A DNA stretch of 64,000 nucleotides from Nocardioides sp. Root682 (GTDB taxonomy: Bacteria; Actinomycetota; Actinomycetes; Propionibacteriales; Nocardioidaceae), in contig NZ_LMHJ01000001.1 of assembly GCF_001427795.1 (NCBI RefSeq), forward strand, positions 1,885,664-1,949,663. Reading direction: 5' to 3'. Every line of letters starts with the position of its first letter. Within the stretch, counting starts at the first letter, position 1. Below are positions 1 through 8,135 of this stretch, one piece after another. The notes beneath the pieces were generated by a model. The model saw only the letters and a program-made list of their open reading frames with translations. It made no database searches and was not told the DNA's origin. The position numbers were made by a program, and so were the translations under genes.

Positions 1-251
1 GCCAGCTGCTCGACCGGCTGCCCGACTCGTTCGCGGACGCCGACGAGCTGACCACCCTGATCTACGGCGTCCCGAAGCTGGCACGCGGACTGGCCCTGGA
101 CGACCCGCCCACCGACGAGGTGAAGACGGACCAGAAGGCGTTCTTCAAGCTGCTGTACGAGCTCCTGGTCGCTGCCGAGCGCGGCCCGCGCCTGCCCACG
201 CTGTTCATGGCGCTCGGGCCGGAGAAGGTGCGCGCGCTGCTCACGCCGTGA
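1..251 (+). CDS. lysS: Lysyl-tRNA synthetase, class I, C-terminal end (partial)
   Basis: Only the last 82 codons are in the window, read from base 3 to a TGA at 249-251. The translated end has the pattern of the C-terminal helical domain of class I lysyl-tRNA synthetases, with 'LTTLIYGVPKLA', 'FFKLLYELL' and a final 'GPEKVRALL'. Class I LysRS charges tRNA-Lys with lysine in the cytoplasm and is found in archaea and many actinobacteria. The catalytic domain lies outside the window, so its signature motifs cannot be checked. The gene converges on the phosphodiesterase-like gene, with the two stops nearly touching. Confidence 0.8.
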   Translation, partial: QLLDRLPDSFADADELTTLIYGVPKLARGLALDDPPTDEVKTDQKAFFKLLYELLVAAERGPRLPTLFMALGPEKVRALLTP

Positions 252-252
252 G

Positions 253-1329
253 TCACCAGCGCAGGTCGGGTGGACCTGCATCGGGCGGGACCGACGGCAG
301 GCCGAGCACGTGCATCGCCGCGTCGGCGAGGTCCAGGTTCCGGATCGGCTGCGCTCCGTCGTACGACGGCCGCCCGGTGCCCGGGTCACGACGTTGCGGG
401 TTGCTCGCGTAGAGGTCTCCCGCCGCCACGTCCGGTCCCCAGACCACGAACGGGATCGTGTAGTTCGCGGGCACCGGGGCCCCGTGGTCGCGGGTGCCGG
501 CCGCGAATCCGTGGTCGGCGGTGAGGATCACCGTGGTCGTGCCGTCGAGTGCGGGCGTGTGTTCGATCGCCGCGACGACCTTGCCGACGAGTCGGTCGAT
601 CTCGCGAACTGCATCGAGATACGCCACGCCCATGCCTCCGGTCCGGTGCCCGGCCGCGTCGGGACCGGCAAGGTGCAGGAACGTCAGGTTGGGCTGTGCG
701 GACACGAGATGGGCAATGGCGTCGGCGACCAGGCGGCCTTGGGGCTTGCGCACCTCGAAGTCGTCGATCGACCGCGGCCACGAGTCCCGCATGATGTCGA
801 ACTTGGTCTTGCCTGCGAACAACGCCGTCGTCAGGTGGTGACGATGCGCGACGGAGAAGATCGACGCGACCTTCTCGCCCGCAGCGGCCTGCACCGTGTC
901 CCCGACGGGGTTGCCGTTCCAGGTCACGCCATGGCCACCTCCGGCGGCGTCGATCCGGCGTCCCGTCACCATGCCGACGTGATTGGGGAGGGTGACGTTC
1001 TTCTCGTAGGCGGTGCGGGCGTTCAGGGTCGAGGCCCCCTCGTCGAGGAGCCGATGCAGGTGCGGCGTCTCCTTCGTGCCCAGCTCGAGGAGCGCTTCAA
1101 CGGCCAGGCCGTCGACGGAGATGGCGACGACGTGCGCCGGCTCGGTGGGCGCGGTGCTCGACGGGGTCGCCGTCGGCTCCACCGAACTGGGCGAGCTGGC
1201 CGGCGTGGACGAGCTGGGCGAGCTGGTCGGCGCAGACAGGTCCGGGTCGCCCGCGCTGCAGGAGACCAACCCGAGACTCGCTGCACCGAGGCCAGCGACC
1301 ACTGCCCACGCGCCGAAGCGATCCTTCAC
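253..1329 (-). CDS. Type I phosphodiesterase / alkaline-phosphatase-superfamily lipoprotein
   Basis: This 358-residue protein starts at a GTG that overlaps the upstream gene's stop as GTGA, so translational coupling is likely. A signal peptide ends in a lipobox (LVSC, Cys about 24), followed by a 40-residue Ser/Thr/Pro-rich linker typical of anchored envelope lipoproteins. The globular part carries metal-ligand and nucleophile motifs of the phosphodiesterase/nucleotide pyrophosphatase family: ISVDG (Asp about 73), TLPNH (Thr about 113), 'AGPDAAGH', 'TADHGF' and a late 'DHGAP'. It probably hydrolyses phosphodiester or phosphate-ester bonds outside the membrane. The substrate cannot be read from sequence. 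A longer in-frame start at 1359 exists but would sit inside the upstream gene and bury the signal peptide. Confidence 0.8.
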   Translation of the reverse strand: MKDRFGAWAVVAGLGAASLGLVSCSAGDPDLSAPTSSPSSSTPASSPSSVEPTATPSSTAPTEPAHVVAISVDGLAVEALLELGTKETPHLHRLLDEGASTLNARTAYEKNVTLPNHVGMVTGRRIDAAGGGHGVTWNGNPVGDTVQAAAGEKVASIFSVAHRHHLTTALFAGKTKFDIMRDSWPRSIDDFEVRKPQGRLVADAIAHLVSAQPNLTFLHLAGPDAAGHRTGGMGVAYLDAVREIDRLVGKVVAAIEHTPALDGTTTVILTADHGFAAGTRDHGAPVPANYTIPFVVWGPDVAAGDLYASNPQRRDPGTGRPSYDGAQPIRNLDLADAAMHVLGLPSVPPDAGPPDLRW

Positions 1330-2291
1330 TGCGTCGCGATGTCGACGACCGGGGACCACACGTGGCGGCCCGGGACGTAGTCGTAGAACTCCGCATCGCT
1401 GACCATCTGCACGTTGACGCTGACCTTGTCGACGGGGCTGTCGCCCTCCCGGAACCGGAAGGGGAAGGCGAGGCCGTCCCGGGGAGCTGCGGAGTAGTCA
1501 CCCGGGAACCGGGGATCGTCGGTCTGGGAGCCGTCGAGGATGTCGCGACCGTGGCCCCAACCGTCGACCGCGCCGGATCCGGTCGCGCCGGTGGTCACGT
1601 GACGCCAGGAGACGAAGTCGGGATTGTCGTCACCGTTCACGTCGAACTGCACGATGACACCGACGGGCGGCGAAGCGGCGCCGACGAACTCCACGATGAC
1701 CCAGCCGGGCGTCCCCTCCTGCTGCGGGTAGACCTGGACCTGCAACAGATCGCCCTCAGGGCTGGTCTCCGGACCCTGTCCGCGCAGGAGCGCGTCGCTC
1801 GTGGTGTCGATGAGATCCAGCGGCGGGAGCGGCACCGACTGCTGGGTCGGCGACGTGCTCGAGGTCGTGGTGGGGTCCGAGGTCGCCGTCGAGTCCCTGT
1901 CCTGCGCGCCGGTGTCCGTGTCGTCCGAGCCGCTGGTGCCGACCAGGTAGGCGCCGACTCCCACTGCCACGAGGAGGAGTGCCGCGGCCACCACGATGCC
2001 CAGGACCAGGGGCGCGCGACTGCGTGACGTGGGCGGCGGCATGAAGGGGGGCGGCGTTGGTGACTGCCTTGGCGGGAGGTTAGGCGGGAAGTTCGCCGGC
2101 GGTGGAACCGGCGGCGGCGGGGTGGGCGCAGCCATGACGGTCATGGAGGAGGTCGGCGATCCGTCCCCGGCTCCCTGCGGGGCCGGCTGCCCACAGTTGG
2201 AGCAGTGCTGGTGCCCCTTCATGGGCGCACCGCAGTGCGTGCACCAAGCAGCCTTGGGAGCAATGTCCACGGCGTCCGCCACTCTCCTCAT
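1326..2291 (-). CDS. Zinc-ribbon single-pass membrane protein of unknown function
   Basis: The protein of about 321 residues begins with a zinc ribbon, CTHCG...CSNCG, followed by a proline-rich segment, one strong transmembrane helix, a Thr/Ser/Asp-rich linker and an extracytoplasmic domain of roughly 160 residues containing 'FDVNGDDNPDF'. The topology predicts a cytosolic zinc ribbon and an external sensor or binding domain. The start is uncertain. ATG at 2291 is used here, but in-frame GTG codons at 2282 and 2270 follow an AGGAGA and are reasonable alternatives. It is translationally coupled to the phosphodiesterase-like gene through a GTGA overlap, so the two probably act together in the envelope. 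No function is assigned. Confidence 0.7.
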   Translation of the reverse strand: MRRVADAVDIAPKAAWCTHCGAPMKGHQHCSNCGQPAPQGAGDGSPTSSMTVMAAPTPPPPVPPPANFPPNLPPRQSPTPPPFMPPPTSRSRAPLVLGIVVAAALLLVAVGVGAYLVGTSGSDDTDTGAQDRDSTATSDPTTTSSTSPTQQSVPLPPLDLIDTTSDALLRGQGPETSPEGDLLQVQVYPQQEGTPGWVIVEFVGAASPPVGVIVQFDVNGDDNPDFVSWRHVTTGATGSGAVDGWGHGRDILDGSQTDDPRFPGDYSAAPRDGLAFPFRFREGDSPVDKVSVNVQMVSDAEFYDYVPGRHVWSPVVDIATQ

Positions 2292-2300
2292 CGACCCGAC

Positions 2301-2363
2301 CGTCGTACCTGACGATTCTGTCGTCAAACGGCCGATTTCACGACCGTTTCGTCAGGTACGACG
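2301..2363. repeat. 15-bp perfect inverted repeat in a divergent/leader region
   Basis: The 15 bases at 2301-2315 (CGTCGTACCTGACGA) recur as their exact reverse complement at 2349-2363, 33 bases apart. Smaller inverted parts nest inside, including GACGA/TCGTC at 2311-2325 and AAACGG/CCGTTT at 2326-2349. The element lies between the start of the zinc-ribbon gene and the stop of the DUF3151 gene, so it could be an operator for the former, a transcript-ending hairpin for the latter, or both. Confidence 0.6.
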
Positions 2364-2373
2364 CGCGAGGGGA

Positions 2374-2793
2374 TCAGAGCAGGACGTCGGCCGCCGTCGG
2401 GCTCGAGTCACGCAGGAAGGCGGAGCAGCGCTCCCACTCCTCGGTCTCACCGATCGCGCGGGCGGCGAGGGCGAGCAGGGCCAGCGAGCGCAGGAAGCCG
2501 CGGTTGGGCTCGTGCTCCCACGGCACCGGGCCGTTCCCCTTCCAGCCGTTGCGGCGCAGCATGTCGAGCGAGCGGTGGTAGCCGACGCGGGAGTAGGCGT
2601 AGACGGTCACGTCATCGGCACCCTGGTCACGGGCCTGCTCGGCGAAGGTCGCCCAGGCGAGCGGCGAGGCCGGCAGGCGTCGTACGACGGCAGCGGGCGC
2701 CTCGCCCGCGGCGAGCAGCTCGGCCGCGGGGTCGACGGGAAGGTGCGTGGGCGGGGGGCCGGCCATCAGGTCGGCACCGGGAGTGAGGCTCAT
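2374..2793 (-). CDS. DUF3151 family protein
   Basis: This 139-residue protein matches the DUF3151 family, which is widespread in actinobacteria and has no known activity. Recognisable features are 'HLPVDPAAELLAAG', 'SPLAWATFAEQA' and the C-terminal 'PNRGFLRSLALLALAA' with a conserved Trp (EEWERCSAFL). There is no signal peptide or membrane segment, so it is probably cytosolic. The chosen ATG gives the expected family length. It is divergent from the MFS exporter, with only 57 bases between the starts, so the two promoters must overlap or be compact. Confidence 0.75.
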   Translation of the reverse strand: MSLTPGADLMAGPPPTHLPVDPAAELLAAGEAPAAVVRRLPASPLAWATFAEQARDQGADDVTVYAYSRVGYHRSLDMLRRNGWKGNGPVPWEHEPNRGFLRSLALLALAARAIGETEEWERCSAFLRDSSPTAADVLL

Positions 2794-2850
2794 GGAGCCA
2801 TTGTGGTCACAGGGGGAACGGATGTCGGCGATCGGGTGTTGACTCGTCCC

Positions 2851-4347
2851 GTGACCCAGAGCGAAGCCCCGACTCCCACGGCGTCGACCGACACCCCCGA
2901 CGAGATCAATCCGTGGCCGGCCCTGTGGGCCCTGGTCCTCGGGTTCTTCATGATCATGGTCGACACGACCATCGTCACGGTCGCGACGCCGGCCATCATC
3001 GAGGACCTCCACGCGGAGGTGAACAGCGTCGTCTGGGTGACCAGCGCCTACCTGCTGGCGTACGCCGTCCCGGTGATGATCACCGGTCGGCTGGGCGACC
3101 GGTTCGGCCCGAAGAATCTCTATCTCATCGGCATGGTCGTGTTCACGCTCGCCAGCCTGTGGTGCGGACTGACCTCGACGATCGAAGGGCTGATCATCGC
3201 CCGGGTCGTCCAGGGCTTCGGCGCCAGCATGATCACCCCGCAGACGATGGCCATCATCACGCGGATCTTCCCGGCCGAGCGGCGCGGCCAGGCCATGGCG
3301 CTGTGGGGCGCGACGGCCGGTGTGGCGTTGCTCGTCGGGCCGCTGGTCGGTGGCCTGCTGGTCGATGCGCTCTCGTGGGAGTGGATCTTCTTCATCAACA
3401 TCCCCGTGGGGATCATCGGCATCGCCCTCGCGCTGCGCAACGTGCCCTCCCTGCCGACCCACCAGCACAAGTTCGACTGGCTGGGCGTCGTGCTGAGCGG
3501 CATCGGCATGTTCCTGCTGGTGTTCGGCATCCAGGAGGGCCACCAGTACGACTGGGGCAAGGTCACCGGCTTCGTGACCGTGCCCCTGCTGATCGTGGGC
3601 GGCATCGTGGTGCTGGTGCTGTTCGTCCTCTGGCAGCACTTCAACAAGCAGGAGCCGTTGGTCCCGCTCAGCCTGTTCCGCGATCGCAACTACTCACTGG
3701 CCAACATCGCGATCAGTGCCATCAGCTTCACGTTCACCGCGCTCGGCTTCCCGCTGATGCTCTACGCCCAGCTGGTGCGGGGCTACTCCCCCACCGAGTC
3801 GGCCCTGTTGATGGTCCCGATGGCGCTGCTCTCGATCGTGCTGGCTCCGCCGGTGGGCAAGCTGACCGACCGCGTGCACCCCCGCTACCTCTGCAGCGTC
3901 GGCTTCGCCACCGTCGGCATCAGCCTGGTCTGGCTCTCGGCCGTCCTGACGCCCGACTCCGCCGTGTGGGAGCTCGCGCTGCCCATGGGCCTGATGGGTG
4001 CCGGCAGTGCTGCGATCTGGGCTCCACTGGGAGCCACCGCCACCCGCAACCTGCCGATGCAGATGGCGGGCGCCGGGTCCGGTGTCTACAACGCCACCCG
4101 CCAGGTCGGCGCCGTTCTCGGCGCGGCCGCGATCGCGCTGTTCATGGACAGCAGGCTCGCCGCCAACGGGCTGACCTTCGACCCGTCGAAGGCTCCCGAA
4201 GGCACAGCCGGCGGCACCGCCCTCCCGCCCCAGGCCCTCGATCCGTTCGCGACCGCGATGGGGCAGTCGATGCTCATCGCGCCAGCAGTGATCCTGATCG
4301 GCCTGGCCGCAGTGCTGTGCTTCGCGCGCCCGAAGGCCGACTTCTAG
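2851..4347 (+). CDS. MFS drug exporter, DHA2 (EmrB/QacA) family, 14 TM
   Basis: This is a 498-residue polytopic transporter. The motif 'GRLGDRFGPKN' between the second and third helices is the MFS motif A, and 'WALVLGFFMIMVDTTIVTVA' in helix 1 is the DHA2 motif with the membrane-embedded Asp. 'WGATAGVALLVGPLVGGLL' in helix 5 is the antiporter motif C. The length and helix count fit the 14-helix proton-driven multidrug exporters. The GTG start at 2851 gives a short hydrophilic N-terminus. An upstream extension of the open frame has no transporter-like content. The stop overlaps the stop of convergent ilvA in a shared CTAG. The exported substrate is unknown. Confidence 0.88.
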   Translation: MTQSEAPTPTASTDTPDEINPWPALWALVLGFFMIMVDTTIVTVATPAIIEDLHAEVNSVVWVTSAYLLAYAVPVMITGRLGDRFGPKNLYLIGMVVFTLASLWCGLTSTIEGLIIARVVQGFGASMITPQTMAIITRIFPAERRGQAMALWGATAGVALLVGPLVGGLLVDALSWEWIFFINIPVGIIGIALALRNVPSLPTHQHKFDWLGVVLSGIGMFLLVFGIQEGHQYDWGKVTGFVTVPLLIVGGIVVLVLFVLWQHFNKQEPLVPLSLFRDRNYSLANIAISAISFTFTALGFPLMLYAQLVRGYSPTESALLMVPMALLSIVLAPPVGKLTDRVHPRYLCSVGFATVGISLVWLSAVLTPDSAVWELALPMGLMGAGSAAIWAPLGATATRNLPMQMAGAGSGVYNATRQVGAVLGAAAIALFMDSRLAANGLTFDPSKAPEGTAGGTALPPQALDPFATAMGQSMLIAPAVILIGLAAVLCFARPKADF

Positions 4348-5636
4348 CTCACGAAGCCGAAGAGGGGGCTGTCCGGCGGGACCTTCTCGACCCGCAGTCG
4401 CGACTCCTCCATCCGGGCGAGCAGCCCGGTGAGGTCGTCGGCGTGCTGCATCTCGATGCCCACCAGCGCCGGACCGGTCTCCCGGTTGTTGCGCTTGGTG
4501 TACTCGAACAGCGTGATGTCGTCGTCGGGACCGAGCACCTCGTCGAGGAAGCGGCGCAGTGCACCGGGCTCCTGGGGGAACTCGATCAGGAAGTAGTGCT
4601 TGAGGCCCTCGTGGATCAGCGCTCGTTCCACGATGTCGGCGTAGCGCGAGACGTCGTTGTTGCCGCCGGAGACGACCACGACGACCTTGCTGCCGGGCGC
4701 CAGGGCGCCGGAGAGCTCGGGCAGGCGAAGGGCAGCCGGAGCGAGCGCTCCCGCAGGCTCCGCGATGATGCCGTCCACCTGGTAGAGGTCGAGCATCTCG
4801 ACGCAGATCAGCCCCTCGGGCACCGCGATCACCGACAGGTTCACGGCCGACCGCGCACCGGCAACGGCCGCGTAGGTCAGGTCCCCCACGCGTCGTACTG
4901 AAGCTCCGTCGACGAAGGGGTCGACGGACTCCAGCTCGACCGGGCCACCGGCCTCCAGCGCAGCCGCCAGCGACGTCGCGCCCGACGGCTCCGCGGCCAC
5001 GACGGCGACGCCCGGCAGGCGTTCGGCGAGCACCGTCAGGCAACCGGCGATCAGGCCGGCGCCGCCGACTGGCAGCACCAGGGCGTCGGGAGTCCAGCCG
5101 TGCGCAGCTGACTGGGCCAGGATCTCGGCCGCCACCGTGGCCTGCCCGGCAATGATCCCGGGGTGGTCGAAGGCGGGGATGACGGTCGCCCCGGACGCAG
5201 CAGCGAAGTCGGCAGCAGCGACCGCGGCGTCGTCGTACGCCTCACCGGCGATGACGACCTCGACCTGGTCACCGCCGAGCGCGGCCACCCGGTCGCGCTT
5301 CTGGCGCGGGGTGGTGCGCGGCAGGAAGATCGTGGCGTGCACGCCGGCCCGGGCGCAGGCAAAGGCGACGCCCTGAGCGTGGTTGCCGGCGCTGGCGCAG
5401 GTCACGCCGCGCGCTCGCTCCTCCTCCGACAGTCCGGCGAGGACGGTGTAGGCACCGCGCGCCTTGTAGGACCGGACGGGGGTCAGGTCCTCGCGCTTGA
5501 GCCAGACCTCCAGCCCGGTCAGGGCGGAGAGCCGGTCGGCGCGCTGCAGTGGCGTGGTCGGGATGACTGGCGCCAGCAGCTCGGCCGCCCGGTCGACGTC
5601 GGCGGCGGTCGGGAGGGTCGGGACAGGCTGGACCAC
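4344..5636 (-). CDS. ilvA: Threonine ammonia-lyase (threonine dehydratase)
   Basis: This 430-residue PLP enzyme deaminates threonine to 2-oxobutanoate, the first step of isoleucine synthesis. The PLP lysine is in 'SYKARGA' (about residue 59), the substrate loop is 'SAGNHAQG', and the phosphate-binding glycine loop is 'PVGGAGLIAG'. The C-terminal 85 residues form one ACT-like regulatory domain ('HYFLIEFPQEPGALRRF'), as in the shorter bacterial IlvA forms that respond to isoleucine or valine. It begins four bases after the fba stop, so the two are probably cotranscribed, although they serve different pathways. A catabolic role cannot be excluded. Confidence 0.92.
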   Translation of the reverse strand: MVQPVPTLPTAADVDRAAELLAPVIPTTPLQRADRLSALTGLEVWLKREDLTPVRSYKARGAYTVLAGLSEEERARGVTCASAGNHAQGVAFACARAGVHATIFLPRTTPRQKRDRVAALGGDQVEVVIAGEAYDDAAVAAADFAAASGATVIPAFDHPGIIAGQATVAAEILAQSAAHGWTPDALVLPVGGAGLIAGCLTVLAERLPGVAVVAAEPSGATSLAAALEAGGPVELESVDPFVDGASVRRVGDLTYAAVAGARSAVNLSVIAVPEGLICVEMLDLYQVDGIIAEPAGALAPAALRLPELSGALAPGSKVVVVVSGGNNDVSRYADIVERALIHEGLKHYFLIEFPQEPGALRRFLDEVLGPDDDITLFEYTKRNNRETGPALVGIEMQHADDLTGLLARMEESRLRVEKVPPDSPLFGFVS

Positions 5637-5640
5637 CGGA

Positions 5641-6672
5641 CTAGCCGACGGTCTTGCCGGCCGACCGCAGGTTCTCCGCGGCCTCGACGACCCGGGCAGC
5701 CATGCCGGCCTCGGCGGCCTTGCCCCAGGCGCGCGGGTCGTAGGCCTTCTTGTCGCCGACCTCGCCGTCGACCTTCAGGACGCCGTCGTAGTTGCGGAAC
5801 ATGTGCTCGGCAGCCGGGCGGGTGAAGGCGTACTGCGTGTCGGTGTCGACGTTCATCTTCACCACGCCGTAGTCGACCGCCGCGGCGATCTCCTCGGCCG
5901 AGGAGCCGGACCCACCGTGGAAGACCAGGTCGAACGGCTTCGAGCCCTCGGGCAGGCCGAGCTCGGAGACGACCGCCGCCTGCGCGTCGCGCAGGATCTC
6001 CGGGCGCAGCTGCACGCCGCCCGGCTTGTAGACGCCGTGCACGTTGCCGAAGGTGAGGGCCGTCATGTAGCGGCCCTTCTCGCCGATTCCCAGCGCAGCA
6101 ACGGTCTGCAGCGCGTCAGCCGCGGTCGTGTAGAGCTTCTCGTCGATGGCGCCGACGACGCCGTCCTCCTCGCCACCGACGACACCCACCTCGATCTCGA
6201 GGATGATCTTCGCGGCGACCGAGAGAGCCAGCAGCTCTTCGGCGATGACCAGGTTCTCGTCCATCGGTACGGCGGAGCCGTCCCACATGTGCGACTGGAA
6301 CAGCGGCGCCTCACCCCGGGCGACCCGTTCGGCCGACAGGGCCAGCAGCGGGCGCACGAAGCCGTCCAGCTTGTCCTTGGGGCAGTGGTCGGTGTGCAGC
6401 GCGATGTTCACGGGGTAGTTCTTCGCGACCTCGGCGGCGTACGCGGCGAAGGCGACCGAGCCACTGACCATGTTCTTCACCGACGGGCCGGAGAGGTACT
6501 CCGCGCCACCGGTCGAGACCTGGATGATGCCGTCGGCGCCCGCGTCCGCGAACCCCTTGAGGGCAGCGTTGAGCGTCTGGGACGACGAGACGTTGATGGC
6601 CGGGAAGGCGAAGGCGCCTGCCTTGGCGGCGTCGAGCATCTCGGCGTACTTCTCGGGAGTTGCGATGGGCAT
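5641..6672 (-). CDS. fba: Fructose-bisphosphate aldolase, class II
   Basis: This 343-residue zinc enzyme cleaves fructose-1,6-bisphosphate to glyceraldehyde-3-phosphate and dihydroxyacetone phosphate. The zinc-binding 'HTDHCP', the 'EIEVGVVGGEEDG' segment, 'TFGNVHGVYKPG' with a zinc His, 'VFHGGSGS' and 'VKMNVDTDTQ' are all present. The length equals the usual actinobacterial enzyme. An upstream in-frame start at 6720 exists, but ATG at 6672 is preceded by AGGAG at a good distance and starts with the family-typical 'MPIATPEKYAEML'. It is the first gene of the fba-ilvA pair. Confidence 0.95.
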   Translation of the reverse strand: MPIATPEKYAEMLDAAKAGAFAFPAINVSSSQTLNAALKGFADAGADGIIQVSTGGAEYLSGPSVKNMVSGSVAFAAYAAEVAKNYPVNIALHTDHCPKDKLDGFVRPLLALSAERVARGEAPLFQSHMWDGSAVPMDENLVIAEELLALSVAAKIILEIEVGVVGGEEDGVVGAIDEKLYTTAADALQTVAALGIGEKGRYMTALTFGNVHGVYKPGGVQLRPEILRDAQAAVVSELGLPEGSKPFDLVFHGGSGSSAEEIAAAVDYGVVKMNVDTDTQYAFTRPAAEHMFRNYDGVLKVDGEVGDKKAYDPRAWGKAAEAGMAARVVEAAENLRSAGKTVG

Positions 6673-6742
6673 GCTGGCTGGCTCCTGCGCGCGATCCGGT
6701 GCGGACGTGGTGGTGGTCACTTCTCACTGGCCAACCTACCGT

Positions 6743-6770
6743 GGCAACCGATCGGCAGTGCGTTGCGTAT
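6743..6770 (+). promoter_or_regulatory. Candidate ECF-type promoter of the anti-sigma-like/sigma pair
   Basis: GGCAACC at 6743-6749 is followed after 16 bases by CGTAT at 6766-6770, about 40 bases before the GTG start at 6811. The spacing and the AAC/CGT cores resemble ECF sigma promoters, which often autoregulate their own operon. This is a pattern match by eye only. Confidence 0.35.
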
Positions 6771-6810
6771 CCCTCGTTGAGTGACCGCTGCGCACCCATC
6801 GGAGGCAACC

Positions 6811-7641
6811 GTGCAGGACTTGATCGACAGACTGGCGAGCGAGCTCGCCACGGCGCCGGAGCCCGGCTTCGACATCGCGAGCACCGTGGCCTCCGGCCGC
6901 ACCGTGGTACGACGCCGCCGGATCGCCGCAGGCGGGGCCGCCCTGGCTGCGGTGCTGGTCGCCGGGGGCACCGCGTGGCTGGTCGTCCCGGGCGCCGACG
7001 GCAGGTCCGAGAGCAGCTCGGTGGCGGTCGAGCCGACACCGACACCGACGCCCACGGCGACCAGCGGAGCGGGCCCTGAGGAGGAGGTCGAGCCGGTGGT
7101 CACCGGCACCGACGGTGAGCCGGCCATCAACCCCGCGGCCGAGGTCATCGAGCGAGACGCCTTCACTGCAAGCGACGGCCAGGAGGCCGAGATCTACCAC
7201 GTGCGGCTCCGCGCCGCGGAGTACTACGTCTACCTGCAACCGGATGGCGCTTCCTCCTTCCCGCTGCCAGCGCAGGGCCTGACGTTGCGTGAGTGGGCCG
7301 AGGTCCAGCTGGTCGGCCCGGACATCGAGGACGACCAGTGGCTTCGGTTCGACCGCGGCTCACATGTCACTCCCGTGCTCTTCGGGCTGGAGATCGTCAA
7401 GCAGGTGCCGGACCCTGACCTCGGTGCGAACTTCGCACCTGCAGGCACCCCGACCGCCCTGGTGGAGGCTCGCCTGGACGGCGCCACCTTCTACCTCGCC
7501 GTCCGGTCGATCGGCGGCGGCAAGGCCGAGGCGATCTCCTACCGGCGCGACGACCAGATCACCACCCTCCAGCAGTTCCGCACCCACACGATGCACTCGT
7601 ACGCAGAGAACGAGTCCGGCGGCAGCGAGGGCCTGCGATGA
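6811..7641 (+). CDS. Single-pass membrane protein, anti-sigma-like partner of SigE-family sigma
   Basis: This 276-residue protein has a short cytosolic N-terminus, an arginine cluster, one transmembrane helix at about residues 36-55, a Pro/Thr linker and an external domain. The start is GTG at 6811, preceded by GGAGG five bases away. The longer frame from 6781 has no such site. It overlaps the downstream sigma gene by ATGA, and the pairing of a membrane protein with an ECF-type sigma suggests a regulator of that sigma. No zinc-binding anti-sigma motif is visible and the gene precedes rather than follows the sigma, so the anti-sigma role is inferred from context only. A similarly built protein lies at 34334-35287. 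Confidence 0.6.
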   Translation: MQDLIDRLASELATAPEPGFDIASTVASGRTVVRRRRIAAGGAALAAVLVAGGTAWLVVPGADGRSESSSVAVEPTPTPTPTATSGAGPEEEVEPVVTGTDGEPAINPAAEVIERDAFTASDGQEAEIYHVRLRAAEYYVYLQPDGASSFPLPAQGLTLREWAEVQLVGPDIEDDQWLRFDRGSHVTPVLFGLEIVKQVPDPDLGANFAPAGTPTALVEARLDGATFYLAVRSIGGGKAEAISYRRDDQITTLQQFRTHTMHSYAENESGGSEGLR

Positions 7642-8135
7642 GGCGCGAGGACCGGGAGCTCGCCTACGTCGAGTTCGCTGCGAGCAGGCGCGACCAGCTG
7701 CGCCGGATCGCCTACGGCATGTGCGGCGACTGGTACAAGGCCGACGACCTGGTGCAGAACGCGCTGATCAAGCTGTACGTCGCCTGGCCACGCGTGGTGC
7801 GCGGCGGGCGCGAGGACGCCTACGTCCGCAAGATCCTGCTGAACGCGGCGATCGACGACTCACGTCGTCCGTCCCGGCGGGAGCGGGCGACGGAGGTGCT
7901 TCCCGAGAGCGTCGCCCCTGCACCGACCTCCACCGAGGACCACGCCTCCCTCGTGTCCGCCCTTCAGACGCTGCCCGCCCAGCAACGGGCCACGGTGTTG
8001 CTGCGGCACTGGCTGGGACTGTCGGTCGCCGAGACCGCCAGCGAGCTGGGCATCGCCGAGGGGACGGTGAAGAGCCACTGCTCGCGCGGGCTCGAGACGC
8101 TGAGGGGTCTGCTCGCGGAAGCCGGGACTGCCTAA
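7638..8135 (+). CDS. RNA polymerase sigma factor, SigE family (ECF type)
   Basis: This 165-residue protein has region 2 ('LRRIAYGMCGDWYKADDLVQNALIKLYVAW') and region 4 ('LPAQQRATVLLRHWLGLSVAETASELGIAEGTVKSHCSRG', described here only as a helix-turn-helix) of the short actinobacterial SigE-family sigma factors. It directs RNA polymerase to a small set of promoters. It starts inside the stop of the membrane protein gene (ATGA) and ends on a stop overlapping that of the convergent RNA methylase. A paralogous sigma is at 35287-35796. Confidence 0.88.
   Translation: MRREDRELAYVEFAASRRDQLRRIAYGMCGDWYKADDLVQNALIKLYVAWPRVVRGGREDAYVRKILLNAAIDDSRRPSRRERATEVLPESVAPAPTSTEDHASLVSALQTLPAQQRATVLLRHWLGLSVAETASELGIAEGTVKSHCSRGLETLRGLLAEAGTA

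Noticed and set aside
310..1380. Long plus-strand open frame opposite the phosphodiesterase-like gene
   Set aside because: The translated product is Arg/Val-rich without domains, and the minus strand has a signal peptide and catalytic motifs. It is a shadow frame produced by high GC.
1996..2850. Extension of the MFS frame upstream to 1996
   Set aside because: The first 285 codons run antisense through the zinc-ribbon and DUF3151 genes, contain no transporter features, and GTG at 2851 gives the expected DHA2 N-terminus.
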